From the NCBI GenBank assembly GCA_916613615.1, contig OU744732.1:46987227-47051226 (forward strand): a stretch of DNA of 64,000 nucleotides. The letters are read 5' to 3'. The notes under the pieces are model-generated. The model was given only the letters and a program-made list of their open reading frames with translations, had not been told where the DNA came from and did not search any database. The stretch comes from Steromphala cineraria (lineage: Eukaryota; Mollusca; Gastropoda; Trochida; Trochidae). This document shows, piece after piece, positions 1-12,786 of this stretch. The translations under genes and the position numbers were made by a program. Each line of letters begins with the position of its first letter. Position 1 is the first letter of the stretch.

Positions 1-697
1 TGATGCATTAAAATAGTATAACGAGGATGTTATTCCCTCACCACTAAGAATACTTACCTCATATGTTCCAACTTGCATCTGTTACAAGTAAATGCTGTTA
101 TATAGGCCTTTACTTCCAGATTGGTTGCAATCATAATGTTGCAATCAATCCAGAATATGCATTTGTTGAAGATTTATATCACTCTTAAGTTTAAATCACC
201 TGTGCGATACCTGTAAATCTATTTTAGGTTCGGCGATGAAATACCAAATCTATCAATAAAAAAACAATTCTATCTTTCACTAGTGCTCTGACGTCATCAA
301 ACATTGCTCTGACGAATTGACACTCTCGTGACGTTATGTTGTTCCTTTGTCAACTGGCTCTCACTGGAGCCGAATAAACGTCAATTTGCTTCGAATTTGT
401 TACAAATACACCGATAAAGTATTAAAATAAGAAAATGTGTCATGTATTGTCAAATACCATATTCATCTCATCTCGTGAGGCAGAAAAAATATATCATATC
501 ACGCCACTCGTGGGAATATAAATTTTCTACCTTACTGGATGAGATGAACAGGGTATATGCCAACACATGACACATATCCTCTAATTATTACTAGCATTTA
601 AACCAGACAAGTTATTATAATATATTGGATTTAATACAAGAAATGGCACTATACTTCAAGGAGGTATACAGTTTAGCATGATTTGCTACTTGTAACT

Positions 698-1053
698 GGG
701 GCAGCAGCACGTTTTTTTTATTTTAAAAAAAAATTGTCACTGATAATTGGACGGTAATGCTAAATGTATTATTTTGATAGTGTCAAAAATCTCTTTACGC
801 AAACCAATCATCCATAGTCAGAAAATGAATTATAAAGATTTACTTGAAATCCATTGGCGGCCAATTTTGTGTGAACACCTTTAATTCATTTTCTGTAAGA
901 AAAAGGAAAAGTATGGCTGAACTTTACATTATATGTTGGATTTATTACTGCTTCACTTGGTTTGAATATGTTGTCTTTCATTTGGAACCATTAAGTTTCA
1001 TTTTCTTGACATCACCTTATATTCCCCCTAAAAACGTGCTACTGCCCCTTTAA
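698..1053 (+). mobile_element. MITE, AGTAGCACG family (copy in X1)
   Basis: About 355 bp bounded by inverted ends: GGGGCAGCAGCACGTTTTTT on the left and AAACGTGCTACTGCCCCTTT on the right. The internal landmark CCATTGGCGGCCA and the subterminal TTGACATCACCTTATATTCC recur in all copies of the family in this window. No transposase is encoded; the 69-residue open frame inside is incidental. Confidence 0.8.
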
Positions 1054-1705
1054 TTAGGAAGGAATGATTTCTAGTGATGTTAATGCTTGAGGCATGCATG
1101 GAGACAGAGAAGTGACTACAGATTAAAGTCATGTTTAATCATTATTCAATTCAAATCATTCAATTTTCCTTTATGTCTAACATAATATTGCTACGTTTAC
1201 ATTATCATTTTAAAGTTTTATTTTTGACTATTTTAGTCACTACTGTTTATCATTACATATCTGTTTTGATTCATGTTGGCCAAAGGCCTCTAACATTATT
1301 TAATCATAGATCATATAGCTGTTATAAATAGCAATTGTCAATTTGTATAATTTTCATATTTATTATGCAAATTAATGAATCATTCAGAATGTTCATGCAT
1401 TACGGTAATAAAAGCAGGAGATATTACTTTAAATCATCATTACACATATATACATTGAATGTTTATGAATATGAATTTTGATAATTTTTTAAAAGAGAAA
1501 GTGAAGTTCAAATAAACTTCATATATACCTCTTTAGATGTTGTTGTTGTTAATTACTATGATGATATTGTTATTCAACAGGAAAATTGGAAATAAACAGT
1601 ATCTGAACGAATAGAGATAACAAAACCCATTACCCTATACAACAGGCTAGGACGGACAAGCACCATGTTATAAGTATTCTCAACAGACGGATATACCATT
1701 TTCTT

Positions 1706-2040
1706 CCCACAGAGCTAGATCAAGTCATAAAATGTTTGTACTACCTCTGTTCTAATAAGACCAAATCCTTGGTTTCCGGCAGTTTCCCCTGGCGGAAAAA
1801 TGCACCACAATCCATTTGAATTTCTTTATCAAATGACAACGCTTCTTGCATAGAAAAGGTGGTTCATATCACAATGCCTTTGTCATGATGTGGTTGCCAA
1901 AATGATGATTTTAGAACAGCGTCGCTGATTGCACAATTAACTTTTATTGTCTCCAATCAGGCATCTCCAATTCTAGACCACAAACTCGATTAGAACAGAG
2001 GCTGTATCAAGATTTTATGACTTGATCTGCCACTGTGGGG
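1706..2040 (+). mobile_element. MITE with ~55-bp terminal inverted repeats (copy in X1)
   Basis: The left end reads CCCACAGAGCTAGATCAAGT and continues CATAAAATG...CCTCTGTTCTAAT. The right end is its imperfect reverse complement, with ATTAGAACAGAGG...ATTTTATGACTTGATCTGCC followed by ACTGTGGGG. The central region encodes nothing recognisable. The element is also present in X2, so it predates the duplication. Confidence 0.7.
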
Positions 2041-2770
2041 AGAGAATGACATGATTCAGTTTTACAATGTCCGCCATTGCTACAATCAAACAGTAAGCCT
2101 AATCTTTTGTCGACTAGAATAGATTAATAAAATTTAGTTTATTCTTGTTATGTTGTAGGTTTCTGAAGACTCTGAACTATCACAATTATTATCCTTCGCA
2201 GCTTAATGCCTTGATAATATTATCTCTCTACAAAAAGCCACAACGTTCATGACAAACTCTGCTCCAAGATCCACAATGTGACTATGGTATAAGTTGATTG
2301 GGTATGAAAAACAAGAAAATTCCAGTCTTTGTTCTTTAGTCTCGTCGTCTTTATTGATGTCCCCAGTTAGATTAAACTGAACAGGACAAACGAACCTTGG
2401 TATTTCTCAATAAAGTTGTCTCTCTTATTTTCCAGCATTTTCATCCTTCATTGCTTGACCTCTTTACGCTTCTAAGTGACAACGTTGACATTCAAATAGC
2501 TGAAATATTGCAAAACATTAAACCCTACTCACTCACTCATCCAGGTTCAGCCATAGCACGTTCGTAAAATATGATACTTTTCACATTATGAGGGTCCTTT
2601 TGTTCCTAGGAGAAACCTTCAGAATTCCAAATCCAAACCTTTCACAGAGATAATTGCATGATATCGCAACGTATTGTGCGGGATCTTGATAGTGTCTGAG
2701 TGATGCGAGTTACTCCCCTTTTGTCACTCTTCTGAATGAGAAGTAAATAATCTAGTCTAGCACATGTTTT

Positions 2771-2845
2771 AGCAGACGCCGACAGTCGGCGACATCACCT
2801 TATGGTGAAGAAGACGTTAAACCCCAAAACAACAACAACAACATT
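2771..2845 (+). repeat. Short hairpin-rich repeat with (AAC)n tail
   Basis: Two small inverted repeats (GCCGACAGTCGGC and CACCTTATGGTG) are followed by GAAGAAGACGTTAAACCCC and an AAC-rich tail. This looks like the 3' end of a short retroposon. The copy in X2 (13446-13522) has a longer AAC tail, as expected for a slippery end. Family assignment is not possible by eye. Confidence 0.45.
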
Positions 2846-3778
2846 TAGCAGACGCCATTTGTTCTATTATTCTACGAGTTGATCTGCCATGTTAAGAACA
2901 TAACACTCGGCAACAACTTTTCTGCAATTTGGGTCAAATTGACTAACGTGCATGTTATTCATCATAAACTTAAACTAAACTCAGAGTAATTTGTTTTCAT
3001 CAGCCGTTAAACCACAACGTGGTGTTAATCTTATGTTATTTTGGTTCAGAAATATGCACACCAAGGGATTTTTCACGCTTGCTCCAAGAATGTATAAATT
3101 ATCGATTTAGACCTTTTGCACGAGTTTGGTCAAAACGCCTTTGAGTTACAAATAGCTTGGATGTTTCAGCTTTCAAGAAGCTTTTGACCCAATGAATTTT
3201 ATAAGGGGCCAAAGTGTCACAAACTTTATGTATCATAATCCATATTATCTCAGTAGTCTGTACATACGACCACAACTTAGATTTCTGTAAGGGGACACTT
3301 AAATATTTCATATTAGATATACATGTATATATGTAGTAGATATAAGGGAGGGACCAAAACATATTTTATTTCATTATCCATAACAAAATAACTCACTTGG
3401 TCGAGAATCCCTATTTAAAACTACTCGTGTATAGGGCGTTGCCAAAAAGAATCTTTTATAAGGGACCACTGATTGAATTAATATATAGTCTATATATATG
3501 TCTGTGTATGAATTTTAAGCTTTCTTTTTACAAAAAGTGGGTCTTGAAAGGTGAATCAAAACACTTACAGTTGTTATAATATCATAAAAAAATATGGTAT
3601 TTTAATTATAATGATTTAAACATGTCAATAATCACAACTTTCACAAAGAATATTTGAACCATTTTATGTCAAAAGTAAAAAAACACACCATTTTATTTTG
3701 AGCACGAACTTGGAATAGAATTAACATAATTATGAAATGAACTGATTGAATGCACTGTATGAGGGACGTTTCTATCTA

Positions 3779-4567
3779 TTAACTGTCCTGGACTAGTTTT
3801 AACTTCCTTGTTTAAAAATAAATATTTCCCTTTGTCAGTAAACTGGAAATACCCCACACGACATAGGCTAAAAATAGGTACGATAACTAATATATATATA
3901 GATTTTTATTGCCTATTAGATTGTTGGACTATTATGATAATTATTTCGGCCACCATATTATCTAGAGGGTGAGTATATGATAAGGACTTATATCATTTAT
4001 TGAAGTTTAAAAGTCTGTCTTCGCTAAAGAAATAAAAAATCTTTTTTTTTCGAGGATAGCTAATAGAAAGAAAATAATGTTCCTGCATTCAAAGATTTAT
4101 TCAGTTATATTGTCAAATACCAAACTTGGGTCAATACACATGCAGTGGATGGATATTTGTTCCCGGCCTTATTGGATACATTGTCAGATCTGGTGATGGT
4201 TGATCTGGTTAGATAAGGGGAATAGCAATGATCAAATTAAATAGTTTCAATGGTAACGGCATCAGTAAATAAAAACAGAAAATAGTCTATTTATGAAGTT
4301 TATTATTTTTTAACTATATAAGGCTCCCTTCACTAAAGAGATAATACTCTTTTTCTTTCGAGGACAGATAATAGAAAGAACCAAATGTTTTGGTATTTAA
4401 GAACTGTATTCAGTTAAATTGTCAATTTCCAAAATTGAGTTAAATATCTGCAATTGATGAATACTTGTTCGTAATGGGTAGTATGTCATCCAGATCCTGA
4501 AGCAAAAATATTCAATTGACGATCAACCAAGTCTACTAAAGTATAGCAAATTTAGATCACTGTCCAT
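3779..4567. repeat. Degenerate ~300-bp tandem repeat, no gene seen
   Basis: A block at 4017-4160 (CTAAAGAAATAAAAAATC, then AATAGAAAGAAAATAATG) is repeated degenerately at 4322-4475. Its continuation (ATGGTAACGGCATCAGTAAATA near 4250) is found again near 5740 as ATGGTAATGACATCAGCAAATA. Nothing in the interval looks coding. Confidence 0.5.
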
Positions 4568-5345
4568 CCTGTAAGCCAGGCGACTTCATTTCTCTCGCTT
4601 CGCTTCAAAATAATCCCCTGTAGCCGAATGGCTTGAAATCGCCGAATCTGTAAAATGGAAATTCCCTTTTCTACGAATGGAACGCCAATCAAGAAACACG
4701 TCTTATATAGATGCAAGGCACTACTAGCTTGAGGTAATCTAAGGTACAATAAGTTTTTCCGACTCTTTGTTATATGGTTCTGTGTTTGTGTCGAGAATGA
4801 TAGCTGATTAAAATCGAGTGTTTCCTGTAAATTCCAATGACTTACATTGGGAATCAGGATGAAGTACATTTCATATTTTTCATTAGGATCCTTCGTCGAA
4901 CTATATAATTCCTACTACTCTCAAAGGCATCAATTTCGGTAATTTTGGCAATAGGATACAATGTTTACTCTTGTATTTTTAATGACAAACATTCGTGCAT
5001 TTTGAATTATTTGCATAACACAAAAGTGCAATGATCAAAATCAGAGTTAACACTAAAACATTTTGAAAACAAATGCCATGATGTATTGCAACAATATGTC
5101 TACATATTTATGGCATGAACATTTCATTAAGAATGAGCAAGAAAAGGTTGATTAATGAGTAGTAAGAGTACGTTCATTCGTAAGGAGGCGGCACCGATTA
5201 TAGAAGGACAGCGTTGATTGGATCTATAGATAAGCCATAGACTTTACTGTGATTGGTAGCTGTCGTGTCGGCGATTTCAATCCATTCGGCTACAGGGGAC
5301 TATTTCGAAGCAAAGCGAGAGAAATGAAGTCTCTTGGTTTACAGG
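4568..5345. mobile_element. Foldback-type element with ~75-80-bp inverted ends
   Basis: The left end (4572-4648) contains GACTTCATTTCTCTCGCTTC and TCCCCTGTAGCCGAATGG. The right end (5268-5345) is the reverse complement with a few substitutions, so an element of about 780 bp is bounded by long inverted repeats. The interior encodes nothing recognisable. A clear target-site duplication was not found. Confidence 0.6.
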
Positions 5346-5949
5346 TTGTCAGCTGTTAGGCTGAAGTAAGAGGATCAACAACCTGGCTCGTGAAACCTCA
5401 TTGATCGTTAACAAGAGCATCCAGACGGGTAAGGGGGTCACATGACACAAACTTGGTACCGGCTGTCAGCTATATGCGGTTCGCAACCAAACGATTTCGT
5501 CCCTACCGAGTATTTACGACTCTTTCGGGGCCCTGCTAATAAAACACTGGAAGTTACAAATTCAGTTTGCAGACCCCTAATCTAGGCTGTTCTAATAAAT
5601 GAATCGTTTAAAAGTAGTGTCAATGTTAAAAACAATACTTCTGAGATTAAATGTTAGTCTAAATTATGGGATGCATTGTCAGATTTGCTTATAATCAGGT
5701 TTGGTCAGGGGATTATCAAATGTAATTAGTTTTAATGGTAATGACATCAGCAAATAATATTGAAGATGTTTCAAGTACTTGGCATTTTTGATAACACTTA
5801 CCAAAGATATAAATCGTAGCAAATCGAAATACCGACATACAGTGATGTCTGAAAATAAACGTTCACGGTAAATCAAAGTCCAAGGATTTTTATACGCCAA
5901 ATTGCTGTGAGTTACATCAAATCATATAAAAGAAATTCATCTTTCAATC

Positions 5950-6291
5950 TGATTAAAATCGACTGTGCTTCGAGGGACAAGAGTGTAAAAATATTATCTC
6001 TTTTGCGGTTCGAACCACACCCAGACCGGCTTTCCTCTCATTCACAGTCTGTCGTAAGCCAAACACAAGGACGGCGGCAAAAAGCTTTCGATATCAGAGC
6101 TAGGGGCACTAACTCCTGTGAAATCCATTTTCATCATGATCACCGCCAAGTTGGTTTTGGAAAGGAACGATGTGATTGGTCCGCTTGTGACTAGGTTTTG
6201 CTGTTTTTGGGCACTTTCAGACCGTTGTGGAGAGGAAAGCCCTGATACATTTTTTATTTTGTTTCCCCCGAAACACGGTCGATTTTAATCG
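5950..6291. mobile_element. MITE with GATTAAAATCGAC inverted ends
   Basis: The left end GATTAAAATCGACTGTGCTT is matched at the right by the reverse complement of GATTAAAATCGACCGTGTTT. Inside lies a second inverted pair, GGCTTTCCTCTC at 6029 and GAGAGGAAAGCC at 6230. The 95-residue open frame at 5907-6194 is embedded in this palindrome and is unlikely to be a gene. Length is about 340 bp. Confidence 0.65.
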
Positions 6292-6678
6292 GACTGTTCC
6301 TCTTTTTACCATTTGTTAATTGACAGTTGTATAGTCCTTCGAGCATGTAAACACATTTCTAAGCTTACATTAGATTAATTTAAAACAGTCTGATTTCAAA
6401 GTTATGATTTGAAGAAAATTATTCTCCTAAACTGCCAGACAAAAAAGTACACACTTCAGTTAATTATTCATATGTAAGATTTTCAATAACAAATATTTCG
6501 CTTTTTTTATCTTTAGGAATTTGTTCCTAGGAACATAGATCATGCAGTTTTTAAGGAGACTCACTAGGTATTTTATCGGATATCAGATATTAAATTTCTC
6601 TTTGACAACACATACGTACTTTTTGTGTCAAAAATAAATTCGAATTCCATTATTTTACTTGCAGGAACTCTAAACATA

Positions 6679-9600
6679 ATGTCGGCCAGCATGCATGGTA
6701 AGTTATCTTGACCAAAACATTTAGAACATTTGTTACATAAATATTGTTCCTAGCTCTAGTCCTTTCAAGGTGGTTACTAATCATTGTTGTTTATCTTTGA
6801 TTATAATCTGTATATCGTAATGTATACAGTTTCACGTTCATTGTTCAATATGAGTGTTTGGGAAAAATGTCAAAATTAAAATGTCATTTGTTTCAATAAA
6901 CGAGGTGATTAGATAATCATTGTGTGAATTTTAATTCTATTTGGAATTATTTGATTTTCTCTACATAATCTTAATCTTATATTAGATTCATTTCAATTCA
7001 ATTGATAGGCCCGAATGGCGTATTATATTTCATGACGAAAGTGTGGGCGTTCTCAATTTTCCAAACGTATTAAACTTCAGAAACATCATATCTACAAATA
7101 AATAACAAGATTTAGTAATTTATCAAAATTTATCAAACATGTTTCATCTCTTGTGAGAAGAGAATAAATGCCCTTTAGACTCTTAAGTCTATCTTCAATC
7201 TTATAGTACATGAATATATATATGAAAGAAAAGATTATTTGGGAACAATGTAACCTGCAATTAATGCCTGGCGCGTTCCCTAAATTACCTTTTATCATAT
7301 TTACTCAGAATTAGAATATCTAGACTGAAGCGGGATTAAAAAAAATAGTTGAGTCCTCGGTCAATATTGTTTTCTCGGGTCTATAAAAACAGGTATTGAC
7401 CTCATCACCAGTCTATAATTGTATAATATATATATTGAGTTGTTCTAGTATACAGTCAAATATATTCAAAAACTAAAAAAGCGCACAAAACCAGTTTCTA
7501 TTGGAGTCTATTGCTTTTGTGTGCTTTATATATATATCATAGGGTATTGAATATCACGACGACATCAACTAGTAACTAATGTATAATTATATAGCATTTT
7601 GAACTTCATAATCATATAATATACTGTTGGAATCAAATATTGACTATTCAATGAACGCATTTTTGCAGGAGCAGAGCAGAACGGTGAACGATCGACAGGT
7701 AAGTCTCAATTTTGATTAATTGGCAGTAGCACGTTTTTTTGATAATTTTAAATTTTAAACTTTTCTTCGATAATTGTAAGTTAATGCTAAATGTATTATT
7801 TTGACAGTGTCAAAAATCTCATTACATAAGCCAATCATCCATAGTCAGAGGACAAAGTATTAAGATTCACATAAAATCCATTGGCGGCCATTTTGTGTGA
7901 ACACCTTAATTCATTTTGTGTAAGAAAAAGGAATCACATGGCTAAACTTTACGTTATATACTTGAATTAGTACTGCTCCATTTAGTTTAAATACCTTGTC
8001 TTTCAATTGGAACCCTTTATTTTCATTTTCCTGACATCACCTTATATTCCCCCTAAACACGTGCTACTGCCCCTTTAACATAATTCTAAAATAAGACTAA
8101 CCTGTTGGTCGTGCCCCTCGCTTCTCCTCTCCTGCGAAATATAAAATAGTTTTATTAAATTGTCAATACTCGAATTGTATCCATTTATCAATATCAAAAT
8201 GATGATTAAAAAAAATTAGATCATTGTAAAAAAATGATTCAAACATATATTTCTGGTAAAAAAAACATTTTCATAAGAAATAATGAAAAATGAAAAATTT
8301 ACAAATAAATGGTTTTCATTCATCTCATTACTCAACCAAATATGTTATGCTATAACCTTGTCTTTGTTTGCTTAGTCTGTGTCATACTTTGTTTTGTTTT
8401 GATGTCAATATGCAAATTTATATGACTATGTCACCATTCGGGAAAAAATAAAAAATAAATGAATATAAATATTCGAAGCCATCCTGAAAATTTATGTAAT
8501 CATGACCTAAAATAAGGCTTAATCGTAAATCGTGTTTCAGTTTGCTTTTTCCCTGCAAATACACAATACTTTCATCTATTTGTAATTATTTGATCACGAT
8601 TTAATCATAATTTTCATTACTTTATTCTAACTCTATATTTTGATTACAGTAACAGCTAATGTTGTGGGTAAGGATTCTGATGGGTTCACATCAAAAGTAA
8701 CTGCTACTGGCCTTAAATGTGGTAAGATATATTTGCTTGTAGCTATCCTACTTTTATAGCTTAACTACAATTATAGTCATGAAAAATGTAGGACACATGT
8801 TGAGGACGCTAGAAAAATTCAAAGAGGCAAAAGAAACGATACCATATAAATGCATGATAGGTTAAGCTACGAGTAATAGTTACGACTGAAACAGGGTTAT
8901 ATCATGTCTTCCGAAGCTAACTAACTATTGTTTTCATTTTATAGCTATATCTGTTAACGATTTTGAAAAAAAACACGCCTTTGAAAAAAACCCGTTTAAA
9001 AAATCTCCTGAACTAAACGAGATAGGATGGTTAAAAATGGCCCGTTTGCTTGTTTTTAAACCAACCTACAGACAAAATGCATCAATAAATTAATTTCTAT
9101 CAAGATGTTTTTATATTGATAACATCCTTTATTTATATATTATATATATTCCAATTCTAAAGATTACGACCAATAATAACATTGAGAAAGCTGTTTTGGG
9201 AATCCTCGTGTATTTGAACAATCATTAATTAAAAGCAGTATACTTTGATGTTTGAAGTTATGAGTACCTCTTCACAGGGTTCGCAATTCATTTCATTTAC
9301 AACAGGATTTTGTTTTGTACTCTTTTGAAAATTTGGCATAGTTTCTTTTGCCCCTGAATGTATATCAACAACATAAGTCAAGTATATTATAGCATAGTTA
9401 GAAAACCGTCTTAAGGGCTATAATTTTAATACAATGTGATCAGAAAACCGTCTTAAGGACTATAATTTTAATACAATGTGATCAGTAAAATGTCATTCCT
9501 TCTTTAAGAAGGGTTTAAAAAATCATTAACAAAAACGCTTCTTTGTCTATACAGGATTTTTAAAAATCACTTCACAATTGTATATTGGTGTTATGTACTA

Positions 9601-9734
9601 ATTGTCATCATTGGTTTTCAGGTAAAAAATCCCTCGCAGAGGCGATTGGGAACAGTGACGTTACAGTTAATGCAACCGGGATCAAGAATGGAGAAGCGAA
9701 TGAAGTCAATGTCATAGGACTATGTTTCGAGTGA
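6679..9734 (+). CDS. Four-exon gene for an unrecognised 77-residue protein
   Basis: Coding exons are 6679-6697 (in an exon starting 6665 after TTACTTGCAG), 7669-7698, 8650-8721 and 9622-9734, ending in TGA. All three introns are GT-AG (donors GTAAGT, GTAAGT, GTAAGA) and all are phase 1, so the joined frame stays open: strong evidence for a real gene although no long open frame shows in the raw sequence. The start follows ACATA and begins MSASMHG. There is no signal peptide or membrane segment. The protein has two similar halves, VTANVVGKDSDG...VTATGLKC and VTVNATGIKNG...VNVIGLCFE, rich in V, T, N and G, suggesting a duplicated small beta unit. Two cysteines are present. An upstream untranslated exon is implied by the acceptor at 6664. 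I do not recognise the family. The gene sits between the two X copies and may be duplicated left of the window. Confidence 0.7.
7724..8080 (+). mobile_element. MITE, AGTAGCACG family, in intron 2 of the 77-residue gene
   Basis: The left end is GGCAGTAGCACGTTTTTTTG and the right end CACGTGCTACTGCCCCTTTA. The internal CCATTGGCGGCCATTTTGTG matches the family. The element starts about 25 bp after the exon 2 donor. Confidence 0.8.
8800..9590. repeat. Dispersed repeat shared with the TLR-B intron
   Basis: Intron 3 contains GGCAAAAGAAACGATACCAT (8825), a CACGCCTTTGAAAAA block near 8973 and TTTTGTTTTGTACTCTTTTG near 9309. All three recur in the same order in the TLR-B intron (about 26830-27400 and again 28200-28600), and parts recur in the TLR-A intron near 19080. 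At 9394-9483 a 43-bp segment (AGAAAACCGTCTTAAGG...) is present twice in tandem. Confidence 0.6.
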
Positions 9735-10789
9735 CAGGACCAGACCAGTATCCATTTCACCATCGCTCAAAGCAGAGTCATCGTTATGTTGCAGGCGTTT
9801 CTTTGACAATGACAGTTTTGTCCATGTTATTCTTTGCAATTCTATTGAAGGTTTGTCCGTCCTCAGGTCTATCAGTAACATCATGACGTCACCTCACTAC
9901 GTCAATCTATTTCATGGATATTATTACATATGTGTCTGAATATTTTCGGTATTCGACATTCCCTCGTTTTGTAATCTCTATTCATCTTGTCGCTCTCTTT
10001 ACGCAATCGATGCTTCTGTACAAATTTTGGAACTTCTCAGGAGCCAACATTCAAATTGGTTTGAACAAGTTCATAATACTCCTCACGGGATTGTATGATG
10101 CATTAAAATAGTATAACGATGATGTTATTCCCTCACCACTAAGCATACTTACCTCATATGTTCCAACTTCCATCTGTTACAAGTAAATGCTGTTATATAG
10201 GCCTTTACTTCCAGATTGGTTGCAATCATAATGTTGCAATCGTTCCAGAATATGCATTTGTTAAAGATTTATATCACTCTTAAGTTTAAATCACCTGTGC
10301 GATACCTGTATATCTATTCTAGGTTTGGCGATGAAACACCAAATCTATCCACAAAAAAAAAAATTCTATCTGTCACTAGTGCTCTGACGTCATCAAATAT
10401 TGCTCTGACGAATTGACACTCTCGTGACGTTATGTTGTTCCTTGGTCAACTGGCTCTCACTGGAGCCGAATAAACGTGAATTTACTTCGAATTCGTTACA
10501 AATACAACGATAAAGTATTAAAATAAGAAAATGTGTCATGTATTGTAAAATATTATATTCATCTCATCTCGTGAGGCCGAAAAAATATATAATACTCGTG
10601 GAAATATAAACTTTCTTCCTTACTGGATGAGATGAACATAGTATATGCCTACACATGACATATATCCTCTAATTATTACTCGCATTTAAACGAGACAGGT
10701 TATAAGAATATATTTGATTAAATACAAGAAATGGCACTATACTTCAAGGAGGTATATAGTATAGCATGATTTGCCACTAATAACTGGAC

Positions 10790-11155
10790 CAGTAGCACGT
10801 TTTTCTTAAAAACATTTTTTTTAAATTGTTAACTGATAATTGGACGGTTATGCTAAATGTATTATTTTGATAGTATCAAAAATCTCTTTACGCAAACCAA
10901 TCATCCATAGTCAGAGAATGAATTATAAAGATTTATTTGAAATCCATTGGCGACAATTTGTGTGTGAACACCTTTAATTCTTTTTCTGTAAGAAAAAAGA
11001 AAAGTGTGGATGAACTTTTTATTATATGTTGGCATGTTGGATTTATTACTGCTTCACTTAGTTTGAATATGTTGTCTTTCATTTGGAACCATTGAGTTTC
11101 ATTTTCCTGACATCACCTTATATTCCCCCTAAAAACGTGCTACTGCCCCTTTTAT
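10790..11155 (+). mobile_element. MITE, AGTAGCACG family (copy in X2)
   Basis: Orthologous in position to the element at 698-1053. It ends in AAAACGTGCTACTGCCCCTT, and its left end ACCAGTAGCACGTTTTTCTT has drifted. Confidence 0.8.
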
Positions 11156-11795
11156 TAGGAAATAATGATTTCTAGTGATGTTTAGAAGTGACTACAGATT
11201 AAAGTCATGTTTATTCATTATTCAATTCAAATCATTCACTTTTCCTTTATGTCGAACATGATATTGCTACGTTTACACATATTATCATATAAAGTTTATT
11301 TTTGATTATTTTACTCAATACTGTTTATCATTACATATCTTTTTTGATTCGTGTTGGCCAAAGGCATTTAACATTATTTCATCATTGGTCATACAACTGT
11401 TATAAATAGCAATATTTGTCAATTATTTGTATAATTTTCATATTTATTGAGTTATGCAAATTACTGATTCATTCAGAATGTTCATACATTACGGTAATAA
11501 AAGCAGGAGATATTACTTTAAATCATCACTACACATATATACTTTGAATGTTTATGAATATGAATTTTGATATTTTTTTAGAAGAGAAAGTGGTGTCCAA
11601 ATAAACTTCATATATACCGCTTTAGATAATGTTCTTGTTGTTATAATAACTATGATGATATTGTTATTCAACAGGAAAATTGGAAATAAACAGTATAAAC
11701 GGATAGAGACAACAAAAGCCATTACCCTATACAACAGGCTATAGGACGGACAAGCACCATGTTATCAGTATTCTCAGACGGGTACATAATTTTTT

Positions 11796-12134
11796 CCCCA
11801 CAGAGCTAGATCAAGTCATAGAATGATTATACTCCCTCTGTTCTAATAAGACCAAATCCTTGGTTTCCGGTAGTTTCCCCTGGCGGAAAAAAGCACCACA
11901 ATCCATTTGAATTTCTTTATCAAATGACAACGCTTCTTGCATAGAAAAGATGGTTCATATCACAATGCCTTTGTCATGATGCGGTTGCCAAAATGATGAT
12001 TTTAGAACAGCGTCGCTGATTGCACAATTAACTTTGATTAGTCTCCAATCAGGCATCCCAAATTCTAGACCACAAACTCGACGATAAGAACAGAGGTTAT
12101 ATCAACATTTTATGACTTGATCTGCCTCTGTTGG
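11796..12134 (+). mobile_element. MITE with ~55-bp inverted ends (copy in X2)
   Basis: Positional counterpart of 1706-2040, with the same CACAGAGCTAGATCAAGTCA left end and ATTTTATGACTTGATCTGCC right end. Confidence 0.65.
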
Positions 12135-12786
12135 GAAAAATGGCATGATTCAGTTTTACAATGTCCGCCATTGCTACAATCAAACAGTTTTACTTGATAG
12201 TGAGTCTAATCTTTTGTCAACTAGAATAGATTAATAAAATTTAGTTTATTCTTGTTATGTTGTAGGTTTCTGAAGACTCTGAACTATCACAATTATTATC
12301 CTTCGCAGGTTAATGCCTTTATAATATTATCTCTCTACAAAAAGCCACAACGTTCATGACAAACTCTGCTCCAAGATCTACAATGTGACAATGGTATAAG
12401 TTGATTGGGTATGAATAACAAGAAAATTCCAGTCTTTGTTCTTTAGTCTCGTCGTCTTTATTGATGTCCCCAGTTAGATTAAACTGAACAGGTCAAACGA
12501 ACCTTGGTATTTCTCAATAAAGTTGTCTCTCTCATACCATTTTCCAGCATTTTCCTCCTTCATTGCCTGACCTCTTTACGCTTCTAAGTGACAACGTTGA
12601 CATTCAAATAGCTGAAATAATGCAAAACATTAAACCCTACTCACTCACTCATCCAGGTTCAGCCATAGCACGTTTGTAAAATATGATACTTTTCACATTA
12701 TGAGGGTCCTTTTGTTCCTAGAAGAAACCTTCAGAATTGCAAATCAAAGTGCATGATATCGCAACGTATTGTGCGGGATCTTGATA

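Larger units (their letters stand above)
1..3778 (+). repeat. Segmental duplication X, copy 1 (left end cut by window)
   Basis: This block is repeated in the same orientation at 10097-14818 with scattered substitutions and small indels. The match runs from the first base of the window to a shared sequence ending in GTATGAGGGACGTTTC near 3778. No coding region is seen in it; short open frames overlap MITEs or are chance. Its last 180 bp also resemble the 3' flank of TLR-A (about 23290-23420). Because copy 2 begins just after the 3' part of the 77-residue gene, the left edge of the window probably cuts through a larger unit. Confidence 0.9.

Noticed and set aside
844..1053. 69-residue open frame
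   Set aside because: It lies wholly in an AGTAGCACG-family MITE; the same applies to the identical 64-residue frames at 53352 and 54633.
5907..6194. 95-residue open frame
   Set aside because: It overlaps a palindromic MITE (5950-6291), with no recognisable motif or conserved copy.
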